Positions 33,943 to 42,622 are shown, numbered from the stretch's first letter. The stretch: 64,000 bases of DNA from JBCBCP01 sp039817385 (GCA_039817385.1 JBCBVY010000003.1:124001-188000), one strand, 5' to 3'. Made by a program: numbers and translations. Notes: a model not told the origin generated them from the sequence alone.

Positions 33943-35133
33943 ATGACACACTATACGGGCATGACGCACCAGACTGACGAAACAACGCGCGAACGGTTTC
34001 GCGAAGCCGCCGAACGAGTCCTGCAGGTTCCATCGAGCCGACTGGAGCCCATCAACGCGGCAGTGCTGAACAGCCTCGGCCAGGACGATCCGACCAACGC
34101 GGCCCGGGTGCGCGCGAACAACCGCATGAATGTGCTGCATTGGGCAACCTGCGTGATCCGTGATCCGGGCGCGCCGGTGCCGGCAAACCTCGCGCGGGAC
34201 ATGGTGAACGCGGTACGCGAGCAGGCGCGCCTTGGCCTCGCCACGCCGATTTTCGACGCCTACCGCGCCGGTGAACGCGCGGCCTGGATCGCGTGGATGG
34301 ACCTCGTGTTTGAGGTGACGAACGACCCGGCGGAGCTGCGCGCCGTTCTGGAGGTTTCCGCGCGATCGATATCCGGCTTTGTCGAACGCACCGCCCGTGC
34401 TCTTCACAAGGAAATGGACCAAGCCGCTCAGGAGGCTGTCCGCGGCAGCCCGATGGAACGTCTGAGCCTTGTGCGGCGCCTGATGGCCGATGAAAAGGTG
34501 GACCTGAGACGCGCGGCCCAAAGACTGGGCTACGCATTCGACGCCACGCACACCGCGGCGGTTCTGTGGGATACCGCCCCGCAACCCGACATTGGCAGGC
34601 TCGAGCATTTCGCCACATCCCTGCTGCCAAAACCCGCGCGCGGTCTCGTTCTTCAGGTCGAACGTGACACCATCTGGCTGTGGTCCGCCGCTGGCCTGCG
34701 ACCACCGCGCGTGTCTGCCCCCTATTGCAGCGCACTCGGCCCGCCGCGGCGCGGTGCGGCCGGTTTCAAAGATAGCATGCGTGCCGCGCACAAGGCGCGC
34801 CGGGTCCTTGAACGCGGCCGTTCCGGTAAGACGCAGGTCACCTTCGAAGAGGTTCAGGCGCTTTGTCTGCTGACCGAAGACCGGACCGCGCTGCAAGGCT
34901 TTGTCTTCGACACTCTGGGGCCTCGTCTTGCCGCTGATCGGCGGCTGTGCCGATCCCTATCCGCCTATCTGGCCGCTGGCGGCCAGATTTCCGCAGCGGC
35001 GGATGACCTGCGTCTTCACCGCAATACAGTTGCCAGACACGTCGCCAAGGTCGAGACCCTGCTTCCGAAGCGGCTGAACGCAAACACTGCAAACATCGCG
35101 CTTGCACTTGGTATCGCGGATTGGCTCGTCTAG
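33943..35133 (+). CDS. PucR/CdaR-like transcriptional regulator
   Basis: A 396-residue protein with a C-terminal HTH of the PucR/CdaR type (LAAGGQISAAADDLRLHRNT VARHVAKVETLL). The preceding sequence is alpha-helical with a GGDEF-like-fold middle region typical of this family. It is divergent from the EthA-like operon across a 66-bp gap and probably activates it. ATGs at 33943 and 33961 are both possible; neither has a strong ribosome-binding site. Confidence 0.8.
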   Translation: MTHYTGMTHQTDETTRERFREAAERVLQVPSSRLEPINAAVLNSLGQDDPTNAARVRANNRMNVLHWATCVIRDPGAPVPANLARDMVNAVREQARLGLATPIFDAYRAGERAAWIAWMDLVFEVTNDPAELRAVLEVSARSISGFVERTARALHKEMDQAAQEAVRGSPMERLSLVRRLMADEKVDLRRAAQRLGYAFDATHTAAVLWDTAPQPDIGRLEHFATSLLPKPARGLVLQVERDTIWLWSAAGLRPPRVSAPYCSALGPPRRGAAGFKDSMRAAHKARRVLERGRSGKTQVTFEEVQALCLLTEDRTALQGFVFDTLGPRLAADRRLCRSLSAYLAAGGQISAAADDLRLHRNTVARHVAKVETLLPKRLNANTANIALALGIADWLV

Positions 35134-35379
35134 CGCCGCTTTTGTTGCACAGTCCGACGTCAGGGCGCATTGGAGAGGCAAGGCCGATTTGACGGACGCA
35201 ATGCCCCAACAGATGTCAGCCATAGGCCGCGACAGAAGCCGTGACCTGCACAAGAGCCGGGGGCCTGTGTGTAACGGGCGCAATGACACTCTAAGGGGGT
35301 TCGGCACATCCGCCGTTTGCGCGCGGCACAGCAAGTCTGGCGCGGGCCAATTCCTTGGGCATCACAGACAGCAGACGGT

Positions 35380-35961
35380 TCACAAAATTAAGCGCATCAT
35401 CGGCTTGTGCGGTGCTTTTGCCTGTACGACTTCAAAGCCCAGTTTGCGGAATGTTGACGCAATGCCGGTGAAAACCGTGGCAGGGTGTTTTTCTTCGCTG
35501 GTGTCCGTTGGATAGACCTCAAGCGCAGTGGCGCCATGATCACGCGCGAAATCGACGGCCGCGCGTGTGAGCAGCGCAGTCAGGCCGCGCCCCCGCCACT
35601 TCTTCTTCACGACGAAGCAGGAAACGGACCAGACCCCTTCGGTGTCAAGCTCGGTTTTGAACCAACGGGACTGCGCAAGGCCTGGATGGCGCGCTCTGGG
35701 CATGACACGGGCCCAAGCGATTGGCGCGTCTTCTGCATAGGCGATGAGACCCGGCGGAGGCTTTTGCTGGACGATCGCGCGAAACCGCGCCTTGTTCACC
35801 GCCTTGGATCCGCCCTTTTGCCCTTCACCCCAATCGGCAGTTCGCTTCACCATCCAATACATACACCAACAGCCCCCCAGACCGCCCTTGCCCAGCACGG
35901 CTTCGAAATCGTCCCAACGCTCTGGCGTGAGCGGGTGGATAACATAGCTGTCGTCGTTCAT
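35380..35961 (-). CDS. GNAT-family N-acetyltransferase
   Basis: A 193-residue GNAT-fold protein. The acetyl-CoA-binding motif A is CFVVKKKWRGRGLTALLTRA, followed by FARDHGATALEVYP. The target is unknown. It stands alone, convergent with the regulator at 33943. The 246-bp gap to its left contains no gene; its sequence resembles spurious-ORF repeat tracts common in alphaproteobacteria, but I cannot prove that. Confidence 0.88.
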   Translation of the reverse strand: MNDDSYVIHPLTPERWDDFEAVLGKGGLGGCWCMYWMVKRTADWGEGQKGGSKAVNKARFRAIVQQKPPPGLIAYAEDAPIAWARVMPRARHPGLAQSRWFKTELDTEGVWSVSCFVVKKKWRGRGLTALLTRAAVDFARDHGATALEVYPTDTSEEKHPATVFTGIASTFRKLGFEVVQAKAPHKPMMRLIL

Positions 35962-36069
35962 TACATGGCTTTTTCGGACGTTCGCGAGTTTAGGTCACGA
36001 AATGGAAATATTCGGGTGAGCATCTGACGTGCCGAGCGTACGGGCGATCGATGATAAGCCGAGTCGCAT

Positions 36070-36273
36070 CTAAGTTCGGCAGCTCGTATGTATACCGGCT
36101 AGCACTCGCAAGACATCTGAGCGACGCCATCGGCTTGAACCACTAAGCCTGGTCGGCTTTGGAAAGTGTCCCGCCGCGATGTCGCGATAGATGCTCGCGC
36201 GTGAGCGGGCAAGGATTTTGCACACGGCGCCGATAGGTAGCAGCACGTCATGAGCTTCGGTGTGTTGGGTCAT
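36070..36273 (-). CDS. AlpA-like phage/island regulatory protein
   Basis: A 67-residue MerR-type HTH protein (LLPIGAVCKILARSRASIYR DIAAGHFPKP). The AlpA hallmark SRASIYRDIAAGHFPKPTRL is followed by SSRWRRSDV. AlpA proteins control excision or integrase genes of prophage-like islands. I chose the ATG at 36273; the frame stays open upstream, but that part reads through spacer towards the tRNA. It lies about 190 bp from the 3' end of tRNA-Phe, with no integrase nearby, and is probably a relic of a lost element. Confidence 0.75.
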   Translation of the reverse strand: MTQHTEAHDVLLPIGAVCKILARSRASIYRDIAAGHFPKPTRLSGSSRWRRSDVLRVLAGIHTSCRT

Positions 36274-36462
36274 CTGTCTCTTCCAATGATCAACTCTGGA
36301 GAGGAGTGGGGTTCTTTTGGCGTCTGCCCAAAAGAAAATCCTGCCAAGGTCTGATAAGCACCAGCCATAGCAACGAGAGACGTCTGTTATCCCGGCACAA
36401 ACCAAACGCTGATATGCTGTTGCGTAAACTGAATTAAGTGCAGCGAAATCAAAACTTTCTTG

Positions 36463-36537
36463 TGGTGCCCGGGGGCGGAATCGAACCACCGACACGAGGA
36501 TTTTCAATCCACTGCTCTACCCCTGAGCTACCCGGGC
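36463..36537 (-). tRNA. tRNA-Phe (GAA)
   Basis: The minus strand folds as a 75-nt cloverleaf. The acceptor stem GCCCGGG/CCCGGGC is followed by A and an encoded CCA. The D-arm is GCTCAGGGGTAGAGC, the anticodon loop TTGAAAA with GAA, and the T-arm GGTTCGATTCC. tRNA 3' ends are frequent integration sites, and the AlpA-like gene lies just downstream. Confidence 0.96.
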
Positions 36538-36658
36538 ACGGAAGATCGTCTGCGATCTGGGTGTTGTGTCTTTAGGGGGCGTGCGGGAGAGTGTCCAGAG
36601 GGATTTTCAGACCTGCGCGCTTTGGTGTAGGGCTGGGCGCGCAACGAGGGAGGTGGGC

Positions 36659-37282
36659 ATGGATCCTGCTCAGATCTGGCGGACTGCGGACGTCAAGCTG
36701 ATCGCGATTTTGCGGGGGGTGCAGCCGCAGGAGATGGCGGGGATCGCGGATGCACTCTTGGGCGCAGAGTTCCCGGCGATCGAGGTGCCACTGAACTCGC
36801 CGGACCCGTTTGCCTCCATCGAGATTGCAGTGAAACGCGGCGCGGATGCTGGGCCGCGGCTGATCGGGGCGGGGACAGTGCTGGACGCTGCGGACGTGGA
36901 CCGCGTGGCCGATGTGGGGGGCAACCTGATCGTCTCGCCCAACATGGACCTTAGGGTCGTCGAGGCAGCCCTCGCGCGCGGCATGGCTTGTTTTCCTGGC
37001 GTTTTTACCGCCACCGAGGCACACGCGGCGGTGCGGGCGGGGGCGACGGGGCTGAAGTTCTTTCCGGCCTCACTGCTGGGGCCATCGGGGATCCAGGCGA
37101 TCCGGGCGACGCTCCCGGACATATCCCTTTGCGCCGTGGGCGGGGTCGCACCGCAGGATTTTGCCGCCTACCGCGCGGCGGGCGTCGAAGGGTTCGGGCT
37201 GGGATCGAGCCTTTATGCGCCGGGGGCACGCGCCGAAGACGTGGCGCGCGCCGCAACTGAGAGTGTCGCGGCTTATCAGTGA
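36659..37282 (+). CDS. dgoA: 2-dehydro-3-deoxy-6-phosphogalactonate aldolase
   Basis: A KDPG/KDPGal aldolase-family TIM barrel of 207 residues, splitting the sugar acid phosphate into pyruvate and glyceraldehyde 3-phosphate. LIAILRGVQPQEM at the start, EVPLNSPDPFASI and LKFFPASLLGPSGIQAI with the Schiff-base lysine fit the DgoA branch (EVPLNSP) better than Eda. The start at 36659 has GGGAGG upstream. It converges on yacG and overlaps its end by 7 bp. No other De Ley-Doudoroff genes are adjacent. Confidence 0.85.
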   Translation: MDPAQIWRTADVKLIAILRGVQPQEMAGIADALLGAEFPAIEVPLNSPDPFASIEIAVKRGADAGPRLIGAGTVLDAADVDRVADVGGNLIVSPNMDLRVVEAALARGMACFPGVFTATEAHAAVRAGATGLKFFPASLLGPSGIQAIRATLPDISLCAVGGVAPQDFAAYRAAGVEGFGLGSSLYAPGARAEDVARAATESVAAYQ

Positions 37283-37452
37283 GGCTTGTCCCGCTCCGCC
37301 GCCTCAGCGGCACGCTCAAAGTCCTCGTCGTCTTCGCTGGGCACCGCGTACGCCCCGTTCATCCAGCGGGCCAGGTCGATATCCGCGCAGCGGCGCGAGC
37401 AGAACGGGCGGTATTTGGGGTCCGTGGGCGCGTTGCAGATCGGGCAGGTCAT
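37276..37452 (-). CDS. yacG: YacG, DNA gyrase inhibitor-type zinc protein
   Basis: A 58-residue zinc-ribbon protein with CPIC (3-6) and CSRRC (18-22) as ligands, then DLARWMNGAYAVP and an acidic tail (EDDEDFERAAEAAER). E. coli YacG binds GyrB and inhibits gyrase. It overlaps the RNase G stop by 4 bp (ATGA), the usual rhodobacterial order maf-RNase G-yacG. Its 3' end overlaps that of the convergent dgoA. Confidence 0.93.
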   Translation of the reverse strand: MTCPICNAPTDPKYRPFCSRRCADIDLARWMNGAYAVPSEDDEDFERAAEAAERDKPH

Positions 37453-38465
37453 GTGGGCAGCTCCGTCAGGGGCGCGCGGGCGCGCTTGCGTTGCAGCTCC
37501 ATGTGGCCCAGGGGGGTCCAGCCGACAAGGGTCGTCTCGACGCTATCGGCGCCCAACGCGGCGCGCAGCGTCTGCTCAAAGGTGCGGCGGTCCTTTTTGG
37601 GCATCGGGGCGAGGTCGAGCACGATCTGCCCGCCAAGGCCCCGCACCCGCAGGGCGGCGGGCAGTGCGCGCGCCGCGGCGATGTTGGCCTTCAGGCCCGC
37701 GGCAGGAGACGTGTCGGTGCCGGTGTTCACGTCAACAGCGACCAGCGCGCGGGTCGGCTCGATATACATCAAGCCGGGTTTCAGCGGCACGGCAGGGCCG
37801 CGCGCGGCCTCTATCGCCTCCAGCACGCCGTGTTCGGCAAAGCAGCCTTCTGAAGTCACCACCGCGGCGGGCATGGACCAGTCGCGCCATGCCAGGATGT
37901 GGGGGCCGTCGCCTTGGGCCAAGCGCGCGGGGCCGGTGCCCGTGTCCCCCATCACCGCTTCGGCAAGGGTGCGCATGGCGGCGATGTCCTCGGCAATCTC
38001 CTCGGGGTCCGCAGCTTCCGCGGCAGAGCGCAGGATCAGACCCATGTCCGACCCCTCCATCATCTCGTGGGCGATCTCCAGCAGGCGGTCGCGGGCGCCT
38101 TCGTCCCGGATGCTGCGCGAGATGTTCAGGCCCGGGGCGTCCGGGGTCGCAATCGCATAGCGCGATTTGAACAGCAGCTTTTGCGTCACGGGCAGGGCCT
38201 TGCCATCTTCCGCGTAGCCCGTGACCTGCACCAGCAGGGGCTGTCCGGGCGCCAGCCCTTTGGCCGCGCGCAGAAAGGCGCTGCCGTCCGGGGTGCGCAG
38301 GAACATGCCCCCCTGCCCCTTGACCGGGCGGTCGGCGATGGCGCGGTAGATGGTGCCGGGGCGCGGGGCGGCAGTGTCGATCAGCAGGTCGGTGAGGGTG
38401 CCGCCATCCATCAGCGCGGCAACCTCGGCGTCGCCCACATGGTCCAGCAGGATGGTGTGGGTCAT
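37449..38465 (-). CDS. Ribonuclease E/G family protein (short RNase G-like)
   Basis: A 338-residue member of the RNase E/G family. The DNase-I-like catalytic metal site is seen as ALVAVDVNTGTD and GGQIVLDLAPM. It is shorter than RNase G (about 490), with a reduced N-terminal S1/5'-sensor region and no zinc-link extension. It overlaps maf and yacG by 4 bp each, so all three are co-translated. It probably contributes to rRNA or mRNA processing, while a full RNase E should exist elsewhere. Confidence 0.88.
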   Translation of the reverse strand: MTHTILLDHVGDAEVAALMDGGTLTDLLIDTAAPRPGTIYRAIADRPVKGQGGMFLRTPDGSAFLRAAKGLAPGQPLLVQVTGYAEDGKALPVTQKLLFKSRYAIATPDAPGLNISRSIRDEGARDRLLEIAHEMMEGSDMGLILRSAAEAADPEEIAEDIAAMRTLAEAVMGDTGTGPARLAQGDGPHILAWRDWSMPAAVVTSEGCFAEHGVLEAIEAARGPAVPLKPGLMYIEPTRALVAVDVNTGTDTSPAAGLKANIAAARALPAALRVRGLGGQIVLDLAPMPKKDRRTFEQTLRAALGADSVETTLVGWTPLGHMELQRKRARAPLTELPT

Positions 38466-39049
38466 GGTTTGCTCCAGACCGGGAGGCCCGCCGCTGACAG
38501 CAGCGCGGCGGTTTCAGCAAGCGGCAGGCCGACAATGCCGGTGAAGCTGCCGGAGATCCACGGGATCAGCGCGCTGGCCGGTCCCTGGATCGCGTAGCCG
38601 CCAGCCTTGCCCTGCCAGTCGCCCGTGGCGAGGTAGCTGGTGATCTCAGGCTCCGACAGCCGCTTCATCCGCACCTGACTGACCACGTCGCGCTGCCAGA
38701 GGCGCGTGCCGCGTTTGAGCGCCACCGCGGTGATCACCCGGTGGCGGCGGCCCGACAGCATGTCGAGGAAGTGGCGGGCTTCGACCGCGTCCTCCGGTTT
38801 GCCAAGAATGCGGCGGCCCAGTGCCACGGTCGTGTCCGCGCAAAGGACGACATCATCCGGCTCTGCCTGCACCGCCTCGACCTTCTGGGACGCGATGCGA
38901 ATGCAGTAGGGCCGGGGCAGCTCGCCTTTCAGCGGGGTCTCATCAATGTCGGGAGGGCGGACCGCGTCCGGGGTGAGGCCAAGCTGCGCGAGCAGCTCCA
39001 GACGGCGGGGCGAGCCGGAGCCGAGGATCAGTTTGGGCTTGGTCATCAT
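38462..39049 (-). CDS. maf: Maf-family nucleotide pyrophosphatase
   Basis: House-cleaning nucleoside-triphosphate pyrophosphatase of 195 residues. The hallmarks are LILGSGSPRRLELL at 7-20, DETP at about 36, and CADTTVALGRRILGKP. Family members hydrolyse non-canonical dNTP/UTP/dTTP and are linked to septum control. ATGs at 39049 and 39046 are adjacent; either could be used. It lies downstream of infA with an 86-bp gap. Confidence 0.93.
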   Translation of the reverse strand: MMTKPKLILGSGSPRRLELLAQLGLTPDAVRPPDIDETPLKGELPRPYCIRIASQKVEAVQAEPDDVVLCADTTVALGRRILGKPEDAVEARHFLDMLSGRRHRVITAVALKRGTRLWQRDVVSQVRMKRLSEPEITSYLATGDWQGKAGGYAIQGPASALIPWISGSFTGIVGLPLAETAALLSAAGLPVWSKP

Positions 39050-39135
39050 ATCAGCACCCAGAAAGGCACATGGGTGCCAAACCGCGTTTTGCTACGCAAA
39101 ATCGCTCGTTTGCACGGGCCGCGCAAAAGCGCGAC

Positions 39136-39354
39136 CTACTTGAAGCGGTAATTAATCCGACCCTTGGTCAGGTCGTAAGGGGTCATTTCAACCTGCACCT
39201 TGTCGCCTGCCAGAACGCGGATGCGGTTCTTGCGCATCTTGCCTGCCGTATGTGCGATGATCTCATGGCCGTTTTCAAGCTCGACCCGGAACGTCGCGTT
39301 AGGCAGGAGTTCTTTCACGACACCGGGGAATTCGAGCGTATCTTCCTTGGCCAT
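39136..39354 (-). CDS. infA: Translation initiation factor IF-1
   Basis: A 72-residue OB-fold protein essential for initiation, near-identical in pattern to other alphaproteobacterial IF-1 (MAKEDTLEFPGVVKELLPNA ... MRKNRIRVLAGDKV ... YDLTKGRINYRFK). It starts the infA-maf-RNase G-yacG run. The gap after it (39050-39135) contains a small inverted repeat (GCGTTTTGC/GCAAAATCGC near 39083-39104) without a T-run. Confidence 0.98.
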   Translation of the reverse strand: MAKEDTLEFPGVVKELLPNATFRVELENGHEIIAHTAGKMRKNRIRVLAGDKVQVEMTPYDLTKGRINYRFK

Positions 39355-39432
39355 GTCATCTCCTTGATTTCGACCCCTGACTGGGGACGCGCCACGATAT
39401 GCGCCGGAGTGGTCCGGTTTTCAAGGCATTTG

Positions 39433-40305
39433 TCAGGTCAGCGGCGCGATCGGTGCGGGTGCGTCGCGTCCTGTTTGCGCGTCCCAGTCGCGGCGGTTGA
39501 GGACCGTTCCATCCGCGCGGGCGCGCGCGATGGCGTCCAGATCGACCTCTGCGATGGTCCAGCCGGGCACGTCCCGCGCGCCTTGCGCAAGGATGCCGTC
39601 CGACGGGAAACCGGTGTCTGGCGGCCCGTAGATGCCGCCCGCGCCGACGGAGATATCAACCGCTTCGGACCAGTCGGCAGCGCCAGTCACGCTCGCCATC
39701 GCGGTCACGCACTGGTTCTCCAGCGCCCGCGCCCGGGCGCCGATCTGCACGCGGGTATGGCCGCTGAGCGCTTCGGTGACGGAAGGGATCAGCAGGATGT
39801 CCGCGTCCTTGAGCGCGCGGCCGAGCAAGGGAAACTCGCTGTCGTAGCAGATGAGGATGCCGATCTTGCCAAGTTCCGTTTCGAAAAGCGTGAGTGGGCC
39901 GCCGGGGACGACGTTCCATGTCTCCGCCTCGAACCGGGTCATGATCTGCTTGTCCTGCACGCCCACGGCGCCCGAAGGAGCCATGAGGCGCGCGCGGTTG
40001 ACCGGGCGCTTGCCCGGGGCGGGGATCACGGGGGCGGAGGCGGCGAGGATGTGTTTGCCGGTTTCTCTTGCAAGGCGCTGGTGCAGGGCATCCGCCTCTG
40101 GAATGCGGCCCGACACGGCATGCAGCGACGCCTCCAGATCGCCCGCGACGTCAAGGCCCGCCAGCGTCGCCAGCTCCATCGCGCCGTATTCGGGGAAGAC
40201 CAGCAGGTCCGCCTCCGCTGCACGGGTCCAGCGGGCGATCTTGTCCTCGTACTGCGCCCAAGAGGTCAGCACATCGAGCGGATAGCAGGCTGCGGCGATC
40301 TTCAT
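39433..40305 (-). CDS. Carbon-nitrogen hydrolase (nitrilase superfamily)
   Basis: A 290-residue nitrilase-fold amidohydrolase. The Glu-Lys-Cys triad is visible in LLVFPEYGAMEL, GVQDKQIMTRFE and IGILICYDSEFP. I chose the ATG at 40305, which gives a normal N terminus (MKIAAACYPLDVL). The natural amide or nitrile is unknown. It is divergent from the LysR-family gene at 40448, which may control it. Confidence 0.9.
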   Translation of the reverse strand: MKIAAACYPLDVLTSWAQYEDKIARWTRAAEADLLVFPEYGAMELATLAGLDVAGDLEASLHAVSGRIPEADALHQRLARETGKHILAASAPVIPAPGKRPVNRARLMAPSGAVGVQDKQIMTRFEAETWNVVPGGPLTLFETELGKIGILICYDSEFPLLGRALKDADILLIPSVTEALSGHTRVQIGARARALENQCVTAMASVTGAADWSEAVDISVGAGGIYGPPDTGFPSDGILAQGARDVPGWTIAEVDLDAIARARADGTVLNRRDWDAQTGRDAPAPIAPLT

Positions 40306-40447
40306 GGCGTCTGTTGTGCGTTTGCGCAGGCCGGACGGCAAGCTGATAGCGGCCCTTCGGGGAGGATTTTTTGGAAACAGAGAAGGGGAGAGTTGACGCG
40401 CAGGGGGCGGGGTTTCACAAAAGCTGAAACTGCTGGGAAATGGGCGT

Positions 40448-41413
40448 GTGCTGAACAAAGGGGTGAGCCTCAGGGGGCTGGAGGTGTTTGAGGCGCTGGC
40501 CCGCACCGGATCGGTCGCGCAGGCGGCGGCGGCGACGGGGCTGAGCCAACCGGCGGTCAGCCAGCAGCTGCGCAACCTTGAGACGGCGCTGGCCGCCGAC
40601 CTTGTGGATCACGGGCGGCGGCCGATGCGGCTGACCCCCGCGGGGGAAAGCTTTCTGGCCCGGGCGGAGGCCGCGCTCGCGCAGCTGCGGCTGGCGCAGT
40701 CAGAGCTGGCGGTGATGGACCTTGCCGACCTCACGGCGCTCAGCATCGGGATGATCGACGATTTCGACAATGACCTGACGCCGCGGCTGGTGAGCATTCT
40801 GGCAGGCAGTCTGACCCGCTGCCGGTTCAAGCTGATCACCGCGCCGAGCCATGAGATTTCCGAGGCGATCGAGGCAAAGCGCCTGCATATCGCGATTGCG
40901 GCCAGCACAGGCAAGCTGAGCGCGGGCGTGCTGGAATACCCGCTCGCGCGCGATCCGTTCATCCTTGTAGCGCCCAAGGGCGCGGCGCGGCCCGGGGGCG
41001 ATGTGATGGCGCAGCTGGGGGATTTGCCCTTGCTGCGCTATGAAAAGGCGCAGCTGATCAGCCAGCAGATCGAGGGGCATCTGGCGCGGCAGAAGCTGGA
41101 CTTTGCCGAACGGTTCGAGATTGGCAGCCACCTTGCCCTGATTGCGCTGGTGGCGCGGCGGGTGGGCTGGGCGGTGACCACGCCGCTGGGCTATATGCGG
41201 GCGGCGCGGTTTCATGACGAGGTGGATGCGCTGCCCCTGCCCTTTGCGCCGTTTTCGCGGACCATCTCGCTCTTTGCCGCTGCCGAATGGGCGGGCGAGG
41301 TGCCGCGGGATGTGGGCCAGACGATGCGGCAGCTGATCCAGGCGCAGATGATCGACCCAGCGCTGGCACGGCTGCCGTGGCTGGAGCAGGACTTGCGAGT
41401 GCTTGAGGCATAG
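40448..41413 (+). CDS. LysR-family transcriptional regulator
   Basis: A 321-residue LysR protein. The HTH is GSVAQAAAATGLSQPAVSQQ LRNLETAL, and the substrate-binding domain follows. A GTG start at 40448 is used. It lies 142 bp from the divergent nitrilase-fold gene and 9 bp before the sirtuin gene, so it is probably co-transcribed with cobB while regulating the amidohydrolase. Confidence 0.9.
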   Translation: MLNKGVSLRGLEVFEALARTGSVAQAAAATGLSQPAVSQQLRNLETALAADLVDHGRRPMRLTPAGESFLARAEAALAQLRLAQSELAVMDLADLTALSIGMIDDFDNDLTPRLVSILAGSLTRCRFKLITAPSHEISEAIEAKRLHIAIAASTGKLSAGVLEYPLARDPFILVAPKGAARPGGDVMAQLGDLPLLRYEKAQLISQQIEGHLARQKLDFAERFEIGSHLALIALVARRVGWAVTTPLGYMRAARFHDEVDALPLPFAPFSRTISLFAAAEWAGEVPRDVGQTMRQLIQAQMIDPALARLPWLEQDLRVLEA

Positions 41414-41422
41414 GAGGACGAG

Positions 41423-42106
41423 ATGACGGAGATTGTGATCCTGACCGGCGCGGGGATCAGCGCGGAAAGCGGGCTGGGCACGTTTCGCGATGAGGGCGGG
41501 CTTTGGGCGCAGCACCGGATCGAGGACGTGGCCACGCCCGAGGGCTTTGCCCGCAATCCGCAGCTGGTGAGCGACTTTTACAACGCGCGGCGGGCGCAGG
41601 CGGCGGAGGCGGCGCCCAATGCCGCACATTTGGCTTTATCAAAACTGTCGGCGGCGCGGGATGTTCTGATCGTGACGCAGAATGTGGATGATCTGCATTC
41701 CCGGGGCGGCGAAAGTCACGTTTTGTACATGCACGGGCGGCTGAATCGCGCGTTTTGTACATTCTGTGATCACCATTTCGACGCGCCGATGGTGATGGCG
41801 CCGGACGATCCCTGCCCTGCTTGCGGGCGGCCCGGCACCCGGCCCGATATCGTCTGGTTCGGTGAGATCCCGCACCATATGGAGGCCATCGACCACGCCT
41901 TGTCCCAGGCGCACACGTTCGTGTCGATTGGCACATCGGGGAATGTCTACCCGGCGGCGGGCTTTGTGCAGGCGGCGCGGTCCTATGGGCTCCACACGGT
42001 GGAGCTGAACATGGAGCCGACGCAGGGCTCCGTCTTTGCCGAGCGGCATGTGGGCCCCGCAACAGAGGTGGTTCCGGCCTGGGTGAAGGCTCAGCTGCAA
42101 GGGTAG
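41423..42106 (+). CDS. cobB: Sir2-family NAD-dependent protein deacylase
   Basis: A 227-residue sirtuin. It has GAGISAESGLGTFRDEGGLW at the NAD site, TQNVDDLHSRGG, the catalytic histidine in YMHGRL, and four zinc cysteines (CTFC and CPAC). FYNARR supplies the Tyr-xx-Arg of class III sirtuins, which favours succinyl/malonyl as well as acetyl removal. It follows the LysR gene by 9 bp. The TAG stop lies inside a 28-bp palindrome. Confidence 0.93.
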   Translation: MTEIVILTGAGISAESGLGTFRDEGGLWAQHRIEDVATPEGFARNPQLVSDFYNARRAQAAEAAPNAAHLALSKLSAARDVLIVTQNVDDLHSRGGESHVLYMHGRLNRAFCTFCDHHFDAPMVMAPDDPCPACGRPGTRPDIVWFGEIPHHMEAIDHALSQAHTFVSIGTSGNVYPAAGFVQAARSYGLHTVELNMEPTQGSVFAERHVGPATEVVPAWVKAQLQG

Positions 42107-42130
42107 GATGGGCAATATTGCCCATCCTAC
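42103..42130. repeat. Perfect 28-bp palindrome at the cobB stop
   Basis: GTAGGATGGGCAAT followed directly by its reverse complement. The cobB TAG is the second to fourth base. It lies between cobB (+) and the convergent PCu(A)C gene (-), so it could terminate both transcripts. It belongs to the same family as 45851-45914. Confidence 0.9.
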
Positions 42131-42139
42131 GTGGTTTGA

Positions 42140-42622
42140 TCAGTCGGAGTGGCTGTGCCCGTGCCCATTACCGTGGCCGCCATGCGCGTCCTGCCGTTCG
42201 TTATCGACGGGGATCACGACCTCGACCTCGCCCGCCTGTTCGAAGATCAGCGTCACGGTGACCTCCTGGCCCTGCACCAGCGGTTCGGTCAGGCCCATGA
42301 ACATCACGTGGGCGCCGCCGCGCTGCATCCGTTGCTGACCGCCTGCGGGCAGGGGAAAGCCCTCTTGGACTTCGACCATCTGCATGATGCCGTCGCCGGT
42401 CTCGATATGGGTGTGCAGTTCGGTCCGGGCGGCGATATCGGATTTCGCCGACAGGAGGTGGTCGGCGCTCGTGCCGTGGTTGTGGATTACCATGAAGGCC
42501 GCGCCAGAGGGCGCGCCGGGGCGCGAGACGCGGACGTAGGGATCATGGATTTCGATCTGGCTCTCGGCACTGGCCGCAGCGGGAAGTGCGGCCAGGAGGG
42601 CCGCAAGGAACATGCATTTCAT
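42140..42622 (-). CDS. PCu(A)C-type periplasmic copper chaperone
   Basis: A 160-residue secreted protein that delivers copper to the CuA site of cytochrome oxidase. A signal peptide covers about 1-18. Copper ligands fit the family pattern: HTHIETGDGIMQM and GGAHVMFMG. The last 15 residues are His-rich (DAHGGHGNGHGHSHSD), a possible extra metal store. The start at 42622 gives a proper signal peptide. It is downstream of a small secreted protein gene by 37 bp. Confidence 0.9.
   Translation of the reverse strand: MKCMFLAALLAALPAAASAESQIEIHDPYVRVSRPGAPSGAAFMVIHNHGTSADHLLSAKSDIAARTELHTHIETGDGIMQMVEVQEGFPLPAGGQQRMQRGGAHVMFMGLTEPLVQGQEVTVTLIFEQAGEVEVVIPVDNERQDAHGGHGNGHGHSHSD

Noticed and set aside
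33877..34896. 340-residue N-terminal extension of the EthA-like monooxygenase
   Set aside because: The extension is antisense to the PucR-like regulator; the enzyme has a normal start with GGAGG at 33876.
35134..35379. Possible insertion-sequence remnant (TTTGTTGCACA) between the regulator and the GNAT gene
   Set aside because: No inverted repeats or transposase frame could be found; the resemblance is too short.
36274..36507. Longer version of the AlpA-like protein (145 residues)
   Set aside because: The extra part is spacer and runs into the tRNA-Phe gene; the AlpA fold begins after the ATG at 36273.
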